Below are positions 52,806 to 62,422 of a stretch of 64,000 bases of DNA, one piece after another. The position numbers and the translations under genes are program-made. Location: positions 124,001 through 188,000 of the forward strand of contig JBLXDM010000007.1 in NCBI GenBank assembly GCA_048264125.1, in the 5' to 3' direction. Below the pieces are notes generated by a model that saw only the letters and a program-made list of their open reading frames with translations, did no database searches and was not told the DNA's origin. The stretch is from M1-B18 sp048264125 (GTDB lineage: Bacteria > Bacillota > Clostridia > Peptostreptococcales > Natronincolaceae). Position 1 is the stretch's first letter. Every line of letters begins with the position of its first letter.

Positions 52806-53921
52806 TCATTTAGAAAGAGATTTCGGCCTCTTTAGTCTCATAGTACAGTACAGCATCAGTGGTATAGGGAAAAAAAGCGGCATGCTGATGAAAAAATAAG
52901 GGACGACAGTTTGAAGAATCACATCAAATCTAGGTATTAAAAAGGGCATTGATACACCAATAAGCAATGCAACCGGTAGTGCATAATCCTTTGGAGAGCC
53001 AACCTTAAAATAATCGCTTATGATTTCACAAATAACAAAGTAGGTTATAGAGAACTTAAAAAAGGTGGTTACATAAAATACTGCAAGAAAAAGGGCATCC
53101 AGTCGCTCCAGCACTTCACCTATTTCGATCAGTCTAATAGTACTGAAGGGAGGGTATGTCAGAGTCATTAATGTATCATTGCCAAAGGCACTGGCAGAAG
53201 CGATGGACCTTAGGGTAAGGAGTATCGTAGAAAGCAGGATTCCCCAAAATACTGATTTAAGATACATAGCTTTCCCCTTGGGGTTTATATTTGAATATTT
53301 ATAAAAGTAAACCAAAGGCAAGAGCTGGGCATAGGGAAAATTCATATTTGGTATCGCCCCTGCAATAACCGGCTTTATACCATCGGGGAGTAAAGGCAGA
53401 AGACGGGTGAAGTCCAGCTTAGGGAATACCATTAAGAATAGTGAGCAATATATGACTATAAATATTGGCAATAAAAACTCCAGTAGCCTGGATAATGTCT
53501 CCAGACCAAGCTTCACTCCGTAAATAGGAGGTATTATAAAGAAAATAATAAATATATATCCGGGGGTCTCTGGCATGGTTATTTTGCCAAAGTAAAATAC
53601 ATCCGACACTATTAAGCAGCAGAGTAAAAAAAAGTATAATACATAAAAAAGACTTACGATTCCACCTACAAATTTTCCCCAATAAGCATTGTATATTTCC
53701 GTTAAGCTAAGGTCCGGTCTTTGAGACAGTGGAATATAATGGCTGAAAATAACGATATAGCCCACAATTGATGCGATAATGTTGGAGATCCAGACATCAT
53801 TTCCTGCCTCCGCAAGCCCAGGGATGTAAAGGATGGAAGCTCCTCCTGCCTGGGCTAAGGTAAGAAGGAACAGCTGGAAAAAGGATATTTTTATAATGCT
53901 GTTATTATTTAATGTATTCAT
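52806..53921 (-). CDS. Spore germination permease, GerB family (second locus)
   Basis: A 371-residue GerAB-family permease with about ten hydrophobic segments; family pattern LTLAQAGGASILYIPGLAEAG near the start and FFKFSITYFVICEIISDYFKVG in the later half. Its sequence is clearly distinct from the first-locus B protein, so germinant choice probably differs. The ATG at 53921 has AGGTG upstream; the ATG twelve bases earlier in frame lacks one. Transcribed away from the second GerA gene at 54003. Confidence 0.92.
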   Translation of the reverse strand: MNTLNNNSIIKISFFQLFLLTLAQAGGASILYIPGLAEAGNDVWISNIIASIVGYIVIFSHYIPLSQRPDLSLTEIYNAYWGKFVGGIVSLFYVLYFFLLCCLIVSDVFYFGKITMPETPGYIFIIFFIIPPIYGVKLGLETLSRLLEFLLPIFIVIYCSLFLMVFPKLDFTRLLPLLPDGIKPVIAGAIPNMNFPYAQLLPLVYFYKYSNINPKGKAMYLKSVFWGILLSTILLTLRSIASASAFGNDTLMTLTYPPFSTIRLIEIGEVLERLDALFLAVFYVTTFFKFSITYFVICEIISDYFKVGSPKDYALPVALLIGVSMPFLIPRFDVILQTVVPYFFISMPLFFPIPLMLYCTMRLKRPKSLSK

Positions 53922-54002
53922 AATACACCTCATATTTTCGATTATTTCATGATAGTTTCACCATTTTATGTGCAAAATATAAACGCTTGGAGGTGGATAT
54001 CA

Positions 54003-55604
54003 ATGAAGAATTCTCTTTTGCAATATATAAAGGAGGTCCTAAAAAAAGCATCAAAAAAGGAAAGTAGTCAAGAGGTCCCCTATGATTTAGGACAGGAAAT
54101 GCCTTTGACGGGGAATTTAGAGGAGGACATAGCTATTATAAGGAACGCCTTTATAAGCAGCGATGATTTGGTAATAAGAAAGCTGTTCTTACCAACAAAG
54201 CCTATTACCAGTGCGGCAGTTATTTATTTGCAGAGCTTGATTAAAAGAGAATGTCTCGTAGACTCTGTTATATATCCGCTTCAGCAGGGAATTGGCCAAA
54301 GACCGGATGCGGATAGAGGAGAGCTTTATAAGAGCATAGAGACCATAATTGAAGGCGTATTATCAAATAATGATATTTATTATAAAGAAAGCCTACAGGA
54401 GGTCGTCGGTGAAATTCTCTTGGGCAATGGCATTCTTTTGATAGACAGCTATGCGAAAGCCATATCTACATCCGTCGGTAAGGACCCTGCAAGAGAGTAT
54501 GCAGAGCCTAAAACCGAAAGGGTGGTAAGGGGACCACAGCAAGGCTTTGTAGAGGATGCAATGGTAAATTTATCCTTGCTAAGGAAAGCACTAAAGACGC
54601 CAAAGCTTGTATCTAAAAAACTATATATAGGCAGGGAGAGCAAAACAGAGCTTTGGGTGGTATATATTGATGGTATTGCTGATGATGCCATCGTGGAGGA
54701 ACTGCTAAAACGGCTGGAAAGAATAGATGTAGATGGGATTATAGGCTCTAATCAAATAGAAGAGTATATATCAGATTCCCCTTCAAATATATTCAGTACC
54801 TCATATTTCACCGAAAGGCCCGACCGGATGCAGGGAATGCTATTGGAGGGAAGAATAGGGATATTATGTGAGGGAACCCCCTTTGCAACGGTTGTTCCAG
54901 CTGTGGTGGCGGATTTTTTTATCACCACTGAGGATTATTACATAAATCCATATTTTGCAATGTTTAATAGGCTTATTAGGTATACCAGCGTCTTCGTACT
55001 GCTATTCTTTCCCGCAATTTATGTTGCCATCAGCACCTTTCATCAGGAGATGATCCCCACAAGGCTGGCCTTAACACTGGCAGGCACCAGATCAGGTGTT
55101 CCTTATCCTGCCTTTGTGGAGGCACTGCTGATGGAAATAGCAATAGAAACCCTGAGGGAGGCAGGCACAAGGCTTCCTGCCTATATAGGGCAAACCATAA
55201 GCATCGTTGGCGCCTTAATAATCGGACAGGCGGCAGTAGAGGCAGGTCTGGTATCTCCTGCTGTTGTTATCGTTGTTGCCACCACCGCCATATTCTCCTT
55301 TACGCTGCCCTTTACAAATTTTAACCTTAGCTTAAGGCTTATCAGATTCTTTAATATGGTTCTGGCTGCCACTTTGGGAATTTATGGCATAATGACAGGC
55401 GCGCTAATAATGGCTCTAAACCTATTTTCCCTACGTTCCTTAGGGGTTCCCTTTATGCTGCCCTTTGGCCCCATAAGCCTAGAGGATATGAAGGATTGGG
55501 TATTGAGGCTGCCAGCATGGAGCATTACAAAACGGTCGAAGTATATCGTTAAGGGAAATAATCAGAAAAAAAATGAAAATTTAAAGCCAGGTCCACCCAG
55601 CTAA
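54003..55604 (+). CDS. Spore germination receptor GerA subunit (second locus)
   Basis: A 533-residue GerAA protein with a soluble N-terminal half (VVRGPQQGFVEDAMVNLSLL) and a membrane half with AISTFHQEMIPTRLALTLAG, GVPYPAFVEALLMEIAIETL and PAYIGQTISIVGALIIGQAA. It is about 50 residues longer than the first-locus A protein, mostly at the N-terminus. The ATG at 54003 has GGAGGTGG. It is followed by C and D subunit genes, forming one transcript. The B gene is divergent. Confidence 0.94.
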   Translation: MKNSLLQYIKEVLKKASKKESSQEVPYDLGQEMPLTGNLEEDIAIIRNAFISSDDLVIRKLFLPTKPITSAAVIYLQSLIKRECLVDSVIYPLQQGIGQRPDADRGELYKSIETIIEGVLSNNDIYYKESLQEVVGEILLGNGILLIDSYAKAISTSVGKDPAREYAEPKTERVVRGPQQGFVEDAMVNLSLLRKALKTPKLVSKKLYIGRESKTELWVVYIDGIADDAIVEELLKRLERIDVDGIIGSNQIEEYISDSPSNIFSTSYFTERPDRMQGMLLEGRIGILCEGTPFATVVPAVVADFFITTEDYYINPYFAMFNRLIRYTSVFVLLFFPAIYVAISTFHQEMIPTRLALTLAGTRSGVPYPAFVEALLMEIAIETLREAGTRLPAYIGQTISIVGALIIGQAAVEAGLVSPAVVIVVATTAIFSFTLPFTNFNLSLRLIRFFNMVLAATLGIYGIMTGALIMALNLFSLRSLGVPFMLPFGPISLEDMKDWVLRLPAWSITKRSKYIVKGNNQKKNENLKPGPPS

Positions 55605-55617
55605 GGAGGAAATACAC

Positions 55618-56769
55618 ATGAGAAGAATAAAGCTAATCCTACTGATAATGATAATAACATTGACAACCACCTCCTGCTGGAGCAGAAGAGAAATTGAAAA
55701 TCTGGGCTTTGTTCTGGGGCTGGGGGTGTCAAAAACGGAATCAGGATTATATACCGTCGTGGTTCAGGTGGCAAATCCTAAATATGTTGTGGCAGAGGCT
55801 CCTGACCAAAGGGATGTCTACACCATATTGAAGGCTGAGGGCTTAACCGTGTTTGATGCATTAAGAAATCTTTCCATGATTTCTGGTAGAAGGCTATATC
55901 TGGCACATATTAAGGCACTAGTATTAGACGAGAGTATAGCTAAGGAGGGTGTTGGGGAGATTGTAGGGTTTTTGGTGCAGGATATGGAGGTAAGGTTGGA
56001 AATTGATGTCTTTGTAAGTAAGCTGCCGCCGGAGGAACTATTTGACACGCCTAATACCTTAGGCTCTATCCCGGCTTTAGTTATGGAGATAATGGCGGTA
56101 AACTATGGCGCCAATTCAAAGGTGCATGTGGCGGAGCTGCATGAAACTGTAGATGCTATAAATAACCCTGCAATAAATTATGTTACCGGACTTTTGGAAA
56201 AGATTCCAGCCCCAAGCGATAACGAAAATGAGATGTTTCGTCTAGTCCAAACAGCTGTATTTGATAATGACAGGCTGGCGGGATATCTTGACTATGAGGA
56301 GGGACAGGGTTTTAATTTTATTACAAATAACTTTAGGAACGCCGTTATCGTCTTTGAAAGCAAAAGCAGTGGAGATTTACTAACAATAGAGGTGCTGGAC
56401 TCAGAGGCCTTGGTTAAATCAAAGCTAACTGATACCGGAATTGGCTTCGATATTGTGCTAAAGGTTAGAGCAAATGTGGCTGAGAGGGTGCCGAAGAACC
56501 ACACCTATTGGGAGCTGGATATAGAAGAAGCCACCCTTCAGCTCAATCATGTGCTGATGGAAAAAATGAGTCTGGCAATGGAGGCTGCTCAAATTAAATA
56601 TGGCATTGATATCTTTAATCTCAGTAAATATTTTTATAGGGCTCATCCTGCAGAGTACAAGGAGCTGAAGGATAACTGGAATAAGGTATTTTCTAAGGCG
56701 GAGATCAATTATGAGGTGGACAGCATCATTCTGCATACGGCCTTAAATCAAAATAGGGGGAAAATATAG
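55618..56769 (+). CDS. Spore germination lipoprotein GerC (second locus)
   Basis: A 383-residue Ger(x)C lipoprotein with signal LILLIMIITLTTTSC (lipobox TTSC), then WSRREIENLGFVLGLGVSK and the terminal IKYGIDIFNLSKYFYRAHPA. AAGGAGG precedes the ATG by nine bases and the gerA stop is 13 bases before. The stop overlaps the start of the small D-type gene. Confidence 0.94.
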   Translation: MRRIKLILLIMIITLTTTSCWSRREIENLGFVLGLGVSKTESGLYTVVVQVANPKYVVAEAPDQRDVYTILKAEGLTVFDALRNLSMISGRRLYLAHIKALVLDESIAKEGVGEIVGFLVQDMEVRLEIDVFVSKLPPEELFDTPNTLGSIPALVMEIMAVNYGANSKVHVAELHETVDAINNPAINYVTGLLEKIPAPSDNENEMFRLVQTAVFDNDRLAGYLDYEEGQGFNFITNNFRNAVIVFESKSSGDLLTIEVLDSEALVKSKLTDTGIGFDIVLKVRANVAERVPKNHTYWELDIEEATLQLNHVLMEKMSLAMEAAQIKYGIDIFNLSKYFYRAHPAEYKELKDNWNKVFSKAEINYEVDSIILHTALNQNRGKI

Positions 56770-56993
56770 TGTTTATAATCATTATAGTTTTAGTTGTTGC
56801 TGTAGTGGTATTGGACTTTGTTAGGATGAAGAAGGAGAACCTCAAAAAAAGTGCGATCTATTTAAGCATTGTGACTATGTCTGCCATTATATATGCTGTG
56901 CATAAAATAGAGATTTTCAATACAAGCCCCTTAGAAATCTTTATTAAGAAGATGGAGCCACTGATCCTGTGGCTGGAGAAGGCCTTAAAATAA
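56769..56993 (+). CDS. Small two-helix membrane protein, candidate GerD-type receptor subunit
   Basis: A 74-residue protein with two hydrophobic segments: residues about 3-17 (IIIIVLVVAVVVLDFV) and about 28-46 (AIYLSIVTMSAIIYAV), then a short amphipathic tail. The GTG start overlaps the GerC stop by one base and has AGGGGG upstream, so it is the last gene of the A-C operon. D subunits of about this size and topology accompany some Bacillus germination receptors and alter their response. Only the second locus has one; the name is by position and topology, not by sequence. Confidence 0.75.
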   Translation: MFIIIIVLVVAVVVLDFVRMKKENLKKSAIYLSIVTMSAIIYAVHKIEIFNTSPLEIFIKKMEPLILWLEKALK

Positions 56994-57019
56994 AGATGGG
57001 TGTTTGATTTAATATAATC

Positions 57020-57052
57020 AAAGGGAAGGACGAAATAAGTCCTTCCCTTTAA
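57020..57052. terminator. Bidirectional terminator
   Basis: AAAGGGAAGGAC pairs with GTCCTTCCCTTT around GAAATAA, between the germination operon and the convergent histidine kinase. Confidence 0.88.
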
Positions 57053-57072
57053 GCATGCTGTTACGTATAACT

Positions 57073-59064
57073 CTAATAGCTCAAGCTGTAGACATCAGAA
57101 AACTCAACATTTATTCTCTCAATATTGCTGGAAAGATATGCTGGTCTTGCCTCAGCAACATAATCCTCATCTACCAGTACGGTTGGAAGGGTAAAAATGA
57201 ATTCGCTGCCTGCATTTACCTGGCTCCTGACCTCAACCTGACCGCCATGTGCCTCCACTATTGATTTGACAAGAGCTAAGCCTAGTCCAGTTCCCTGAAA
57301 ATTCTTATTAAAGCTTGCATTCACCTGCTTGTAGCGGTCAAATATGGTACTTAATTCTGAGTCTGGAATTCCTACGCCAGTATCCTTAACGGAAATGACA
57401 ACGTATTTATTTTGATCACTAATTGTAACCTCAATTTTACCGCCCATGGGTGTGAATTTTATAGCATTTGACAATAGATTTAAAATGACCCTCTCAATTT
57501 TATCTATATCGAAGGCGATGGCCTTTTCTTCAATGTCAGTATCAAATACCAGCTCAATACCCTTGCTTTCTATATAATCGCCTATGGATATGGTGGTGTT
57601 TTCGATGAGGGATATGATATCGTTGTTTTTAAGCTGTAGATTCAGCTGCCTATTATCGTACTTTGATATATCCAATATATTATTAATAAGCTTTAGCAAT
57701 CTAAAGCAATTTTGTCTTGTTATGCTAATATATTTTTTAGTTTTGCAGTATAATTCAGTGTCTATCAGCATTAGGTTAAGCAATTGTACAGTGCCTAAAA
57801 TGACATTTAGTGGCGTCTTTAAATCATGGGAGATATTGGTGAAGAACTCCAGCATCATTTCCTCATAGGCGATCTTTTGCTTCAGCTCCCGCTCCTCATT
57901 TTCCAGCTGAGTCCTGTACTCCTCTGCTGATCTTCGGTCGCTTATATCTCGGACAATGCTTATAAACTCAGTATCGTCGCCATTCGGGACAATGGTGGTG
58001 ACTGTTTCTACATAGAGTATTGTATTATCTGTCCTTACCATTGGAAATTCATAGCTGCCTATTTGCTCTCCCTGCTTCATTGCCCGCTTTCTGTGGTAGA
58101 CCGTATCATGGAGCTCCTCCGGTAGAAATTCCAAAACAGATTTGCCTATAATATCCTCCGCAGTATCCATTCCGATGATTCTTAGAAAGGCGGGATTTGC
58201 ATATACAATTGCGCTGTCTCTTTGGATCATGATACCGTCGGGAGAAAATTCAAGAAGTCTTTTATAATAGGCTTCGCTTTCCTTAAGCTGACGATAGGGA
58301 CTGATAAGGTTAACCTCCACAATGCCCTTGTACAGCAGATAGAAGGAGATTAGCTTAAATAAATGTCCCAAAACAAATCTCTGGCTTTCCATTTCTACAT
58401 GATGGATAGAGAATAACAAAATATACATAGCAGCGCAGCATAAGGAGGCAATTAAGAATTTATACTTTTTTTCGTAAAAGTATGCCTTATTTTTCAGGGT
58501 AATGACAATTGAGACAAGATTTATTGTTAATAGTATGAAGCTACTCAGCTTAATAAATGCAGAAACCTCGATGATTGGTGTATAGAAGGGGGGGAATAGA
58601 TGCCATTTAAAGACAAGAGGTGTGAGTATGACAGAAGCAAGCGCATATAGGGTTATATATTTATTAACGTTGAAGGTGTCTTTGTTTTTTATGCCTATAC
58701 AGGCCAGTAATAGTGCAATGCTCTCCAGATACCTGGCGATAACCCAAACCTGCATGCTTATATTAATATCATTTGATGTTAAAATATTAAAGCCTTTTGA
58801 GGATACGATATGAAGTAAATCGTAATATGCCACAAAGCCGTAGGAAAGGCCTAGGAATATAATGAAGTTGTTTTTGTTGTGCTGGTAGGTGCTGATGGCT
58901 ATAAGCAGCATGCTCATGGCTATAAAGATACAGAAACTTTCTATGGAGACATGAAAAAGAACAATATTCTTGTTGCTTAAAAAGGCACCGACAAATGGCA
59001 GCAGAACCAAGGCTGCTAAATTCTTTGACACGAGCGTTCCCCTATTGTTACTAAACTCTAGCAT
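57073..59064 (-). CDS. PAS-domain sensor histidine kinase with MASE3-like membrane domain
   Basis: A 663-residue kinase. Residues about 10-260 hold about seven membrane segments with YGFVAYYDLLHI, typical of the MASE3 domain. A PAS domain (about 270-390, FSPDGIMIQRDSAIVYANPA) is followed by HisKA with NISHDLKTPLNVILGT (near 417) and HATPase with NLLSNAIKFTP, DTGVGIPDSELST and GLALVKSIVEAHG. No response regulator gene adjoins, so it is an orphan kinase; such kinases in Clostridia often feed Spo0A, which fits the setting but is not shown. Start ATG with AGGGGGG-like site upstream. Confidence 0.9.
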   Translation of the reverse strand: MLEFSNNRGTLVSKNLAALVLLPFVGAFLSNKNIVLFHVSIESFCIFIAMSMLLIAISTYQHNKNNFIIFLGLSYGFVAYYDLLHIVSSKGFNILTSNDINISMQVWVIARYLESIALLLACIGIKNKDTFNVNKYITLYALASVILTPLVFKWHLFPPFYTPIIEVSAFIKLSSFILLTINLVSIVITLKNKAYFYEKKYKFLIASLCCAAMYILLFSIHHVEMESQRFVLGHLFKLISFYLLYKGIVEVNLISPYRQLKESEAYYKRLLEFSPDGIMIQRDSAIVYANPAFLRIIGMDTAEDIIGKSVLEFLPEELHDTVYHRKRAMKQGEQIGSYEFPMVRTDNTILYVETVTTIVPNGDDTEFISIVRDISDRRSAEEYRTQLENEERELKQKIAYEEMMLEFFTNISHDLKTPLNVILGTVQLLNLMLIDTELYCKTKKYISITRQNCFRLLKLINNILDISKYDNRQLNLQLKNNDIISLIENTTISIGDYIESKGIELVFDTDIEEKAIAFDIDKIERVILNLLSNAIKFTPMGGKIEVTISDQNKYVVISVKDTGVGIPDSELSTIFDRYKQVNASFNKNFQGTGLGLALVKSIVEAHGGQVEVRSQVNAGSEFIFTLPTVLVDEDYVAEARPAYLSSNIERINVEFSDVYSLSY

Positions 59065-59361
59065 TTGAACCCCCCCATATACAAATCCAATTTTTCACAA
59101 TATTCGATAAATAATAAACAAATCCTCTAATTATTTAATTTTTTTTAAAAAAACACAATTACTATGATTAAGAGTTATAGGCAGCGGGTCAAATCCGCCA
59201 ATTTTATGTCAACTATACTCATGCACCGGGTCAGGCTAGCTATACAGCCGCTAAAAGCTTCATAGTTAGGTAAATTTTTCTGCTATTATGTAATATAAAA
59301 TCACGAATTTATGATATAATAAAGGTGAGGATATTATTAATAATTAACAGGAGGAGTTTGA
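59065..59361. other. 297-base gap: no gene seen
   Basis: AT-rich on the left; a GC-richer stretch near 59185-59270 contains GCGGGTCAAATCC and GGGTCAGGC, similar 9-10 base pieces about 45 bases apart, without clear function. A TATAAT at 59317 precedes the small gene but no good -35 is seen. Confidence 0.4.
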
Positions 59362-59550
59362 ATGGCAAAGATTAAATTAGGAAGTGTTAAGGGTATTGAT
59401 TTATTGAAGTCCTCAAAGGACAAGCTCAGCACCCATATGCCGGAGGTAGGAAGGGGATGTGGTGCCCACGGCGACAAAAAATATAATAGATCAAAGGAAA
59501 AAAGAATCGCCTCCAGAGATAATGATGGTGGCGATTCTTTTTATCTTTGA
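59362..59550 (+). CDS. Small protein with terminator inside its reading frame
   Basis: A 62-codon frame with a strong AGGAGGAG site; product starts MAKIKLGSVKGIDLLKSSKD and contains one cysteine (GRGCGAHGD). An intrinsic terminator (59498-59542) lies inside the frame before its stop at 59548. An A6 run at 59476-59481 is followed by TAATAG (59484-59489) in the -1 frame, so a product of about 41 residues ending just before the hairpin would be the expected gene form. A frameshift error, slippage or a natural variant could explain it. Family unknown. Confidence 0.55.
   Translation: MAKIKLGSVKGIDLLKSSKDKLSTHMPEVGRGCGAHGDKKYNRSKEKRIASRDNDGGDSFYL
59498..59542 (+). terminator. Terminator overlapping the end of the small gene
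   Basis: AAAAAGAATCGCC pairs with GGCGATTCTTTTT around an 18-base loop. The minus-strand lipoprotein gene ends nearby at 59568, so it may serve both. Confidence 0.8.
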
Positions 59551-59567
59551 TACCATAAAGATTTATG

Positions 59568-61028
59568 CTACTTAACAAGCAGTGGAGTCAGGGTCTTTTC
59601 CCATATGTCCATATACTGACCAGTGGCCCACTCAGCCATAATTATCGTCTCATTATCCTCAAGCTTTATTTTTTTCAAAGGGGTACCAAAGATTTCTCCA
59701 TTTACAGTGCTGTATATTAGGATCTCATTTTTAGTTACTATTGCGGCAATATCCTTGTTTGGGGATGTAAATACATCTACAGCCTCCGGTATTTTGTCCT
59801 TTACATTGGTCCAGGGGACGGAAAGCTCATCATAATATACCAGGCTGCTGGGGGGAATAAGATTGATGCTGTAATCCTCAGTCCTTAAGCTTTTGTCCAC
59901 TGTGTAGCTCAATCTTCCCTTAAAAATCCACCTTCCCATTCTTCTTTCCAGCGTTAGATTTGTGTTTCTAAGGGAGGAGGGCTTGAGACCGTAGGCGCTA
60001 AGCCCCTTTTCCTCCATAGTGTTTTTTCTTGCTGCATCCATTGCTGTGGTGCCCTTATCTCCCACTAGATCACTGATATCCACTGGCTTTATGCTGGGCA
60101 ATGTATCGACTGGGACGAGACTTACGATATTTTCCATGGTAATTCCGTCCCTCTGACGGACCTCTTCGATGGAAATATAGTCATTGCCTAGGTAAAGTAT
60201 ATTTCTGATAATGCTATAGTCCTCTTTAATATTCATCGCAGTCCTTTCTTCAACGGTCTCCAGCTTCTGAATATTTGCTAAAATATTGCTGGAAAATAAT
60301 AGGTCCTGTGAATATTGGTTGATTGCATTTCGTTCAACAGCAATCTGCCAAAAACCACTACGCCTTGGAAAGTATATGCCCTTACCCTCTAATGAAGTAA
60401 GCAGCTGATTGTTTTGGGCGGCTATAAATATTGTTTTATAGGAATATGAATTGTTACCCTCAGGTCTTTTAAGGGATAATAGCAATGCAGTTCGGTTCCC
60501 CTCTGGATCACCAGAGCTTTCAGTAATAGAGACCTCCGGCAGACTATCAGAGGGATTAAGGCTAATATCCGTCTCATCCCTTAGCTTTTTCAGCAGCAGG
60601 CTGCTATTGTGAAGCTGGAGTATAGCTTCATCCGCTTGAAGCATCAGTATATCGCCAATAAATTGTCCATTTTCGGTTATCGTCATAACATCTATATCCT
60701 GTATGTCATCGGTATTTATAGAAAAATTGTCTAAATCACTTCTGAGGCTGTAGAAGATATAATCCTGTACATCCACACGTCTGATACGGTAGCTGGGGCT
60801 TTGAAGCAGCTCCTCTCCCAGCATGATATATTTCTCTGAAAACTGTATTAATCTGCCCTGCCATTCTCCGTTGACATCCCCAACCACCTCCCAGGTGCCC
60901 TCTATTGTCAGCTGGTGGTTAAGGGGAGGATGAACCTTAAGTGCATTATCTGCCCCGGTGTCGGAGCAGCCTAAAAGGGTGCTGAGAACTAATATACAAA
61001 GAAAGCTTAGCTTTTTCCAGCCCTTCAT
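59568..61028 (-). CDS. Lipoprotein, third gene of a two-component operon
   Basis: A 486-residue lipoprotein with signal LSFLCILVLSTLLGCS (lipobox LLGC). The outside part is beta-rich (TIEGTWEVVGDVNGEWQG and several similar repeats), with no recognised domain. GGAGGG lies 12 bases before the ATG and its start overlaps the histidine kinase stop by four bases, so it is cotranscribed with the kinase and response regulator. It may be a sensor accessory or target of that system; this is inferred from position. Confidence 0.8.
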   Translation of the reverse strand: MKGWKKLSFLCILVLSTLLGCSDTGADNALKVHPPLNHQLTIEGTWEVVGDVNGEWQGRLIQFSEKYIMLGEELLQSPSYRIRRVDVQDYIFYSLRSDLDNFSINTDDIQDIDVMTITENGQFIGDILMLQADEAILQLHNSSLLLKKLRDETDISLNPSDSLPEVSITESSGDPEGNRTALLLSLKRPEGNNSYSYKTIFIAAQNNQLLTSLEGKGIYFPRRSGFWQIAVERNAINQYSQDLLFSSNILANIQKLETVEERTAMNIKEDYSIIRNILYLGNDYISIEEVRQRDGITMENIVSLVPVDTLPSIKPVDISDLVGDKGTTAMDAARKNTMEEKGLSAYGLKPSSLRNTNLTLERRMGRWIFKGRLSYTVDKSLRTEDYSINLIPPSSLVYYDELSVPWTNVKDKIPEAVDVFTSPNKDIAAIVTKNEILIYSTVNGEIFGTPLKKIKLEDNETIIMAEWATGQYMDIWEKTLTPLLVK

Positions 61029-62422
61029 GTCGTTTTTCCCTCCCTTAAAGGAAGCTTTACAATGGCTTCCGTACCGGAATTCAATTCACTGTATATATGA
61101 AATTGTCCCTTCATCAAACGAATAATTTCATCGCATATGGATAAGCCAATGCCATTGCTGGACTTGCTGGATTTTCCCTTATAAAACTTCTCTTTAATCT
61201 TCGGAAGCTCCTCCTGAGAGATGCCACTACCGGTATCCTTCACCTTAAATATGAACTCATTATTTTTAAACTCAGCCGTAAAGAGCACCCGACCTCCTTG
61301 AGGCGTAAATTTAAAGGCATTGTCCAGGAGATTTATAAAAATCTGCTTCAGTTTATTTTCGTCGGTGTAGGTGCTGGGCATTTGCTGAGAACATTCAACC
61401 TCAAAGCTGATGTTGTCTCTGACTGCCCTTGGGGTTAGCTGCTTTTTAATATGCTCCATCACATTTGAAATATTGACCTCTTCATAATCCAGCTCAGATT
61501 TTTCTGAAATGAACTTTGAAAAATCTAAAAGCTCCTCAACCATTTGAGTGAGCCTGTCGCTTTCCTTTTCTATTATATCAAGACCATCTGCAAGCATTTC
61601 CTTATCCTCGAAGCCATTCTTTAAGGTTATAGCCCAGCCCTTAATTGATGTAAGGGGAGTTCTTAGTTCATGGGAAACAGAGGAAATGAAGTCGTTCTTC
61701 AGCTGCTCCTTTTTTACGATCTCACTTGCCATGTAATTTAGAGTGTTGGACAGCTTGCCTATTTCATCCTTTACCTTGACATCGCTCTTAGCTTTGAAAT
61801 CTCCTAAGGCCATCTTTTCTGCAGCTAGGGTCACCTGCTTTAGGGGTCCTACAATTGTATTTGCGAGAATAAAGCCGACAAAGCCGGAGATGAGTATGAC
61901 AAGGCCGCCAAAGGCGATAAAGAGGAGGGCAATCCGCTGTACCTCCTTTTGAACCTCCCTTAAGGTGGAGATAAACCGCAGCACCCCTACTATTTCACCC
62001 CTTGCCATCAGAGGGTAGGCCACCGACATTACCGCTACAGTATCGTAATCCACCATACCGACCCATCTGCCCTTTTGTCCCAGTAGCGCTTTTTTAACAT
62101 CTTCATTATCTATAAGGCTGGCTGGTGCTATTCCGATGGAGTCCATCAGGACATTCCCCTCCAAATCTAATATTTGTACCTGGGCAGAGGTTTGCTTCCA
62201 AAAGGAATCCACATTGTTTAATATGTTTTCCTCAAGCGAGGCGTCTGAAAAGTAGCGGGAATAAAGGTCAGAGGATATCAGCAGCTGGTTGTAAAGATTG
62301 TCCTCCAGCCCCTTGTAATAATGCTGCTTTATTATGCTTATAAGGAAAATCTCTAAAATAACTACGGTTATTATAATTACAAACATAAAATTGACAACAA
62401 GCCGCTTTTTTATGCTATTCAT
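61025..62422 (-). CDS. Membrane sensor histidine kinase (HAMP type)
   Basis: A 465-residue kinase with two membrane segments (about 10-30 and 160-185) around an extracellular domain, a HAMP linker (about 185-240), HisKA SSVSHELRTPLTSIKGWAIT (near 250) and HATPase NLLDNAFKFTPQGG, KDTGSGIS and SNGIGLSICDEI. It should pass phosphate to the PhoB-type regulator whose stop overlaps its start. The operon is regulator, kinase, lipoprotein on the minus strand. Signal unknown. Confidence 0.92.
   Translation of the reverse strand: MNSIKKRLVVNFMFVIIITVVILEIFLISIIKQHYYKGLEDNLYNQLLISSDLYSRYFSDASLEENILNNVDSFWKQTSAQVQILDLEGNVLMDSIGIAPASLIDNEDVKKALLGQKGRWVGMVDYDTVAVMSVAYPLMARGEIVGVLRFISTLREVQKEVQRIALLFIAFGGLVILISGFVGFILANTIVGPLKQVTLAAEKMALGDFKAKSDVKVKDEIGKLSNTLNYMASEIVKKEQLKNDFISSVSHELRTPLTSIKGWAITLKNGFEDKEMLADGLDIIEKESDRLTQMVEELLDFSKFISEKSELDYEEVNISNVMEHIKKQLTPRAVRDNISFEVECSQQMPSTYTDENKLKQIFINLLDNAFKFTPQGGRVLFTAEFKNNEFIFKVKDTGSGISQEELPKIKEKFYKGKSSKSSNGIGLSICDEIIRLMKGQFHIYSELNSGTEAIVKLPLREGKTT

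Noticed and set aside
62125..62343. 72-codon plus-strand frame
   Set aside because: Antisense shadow of the histidine kinase; no start signal.
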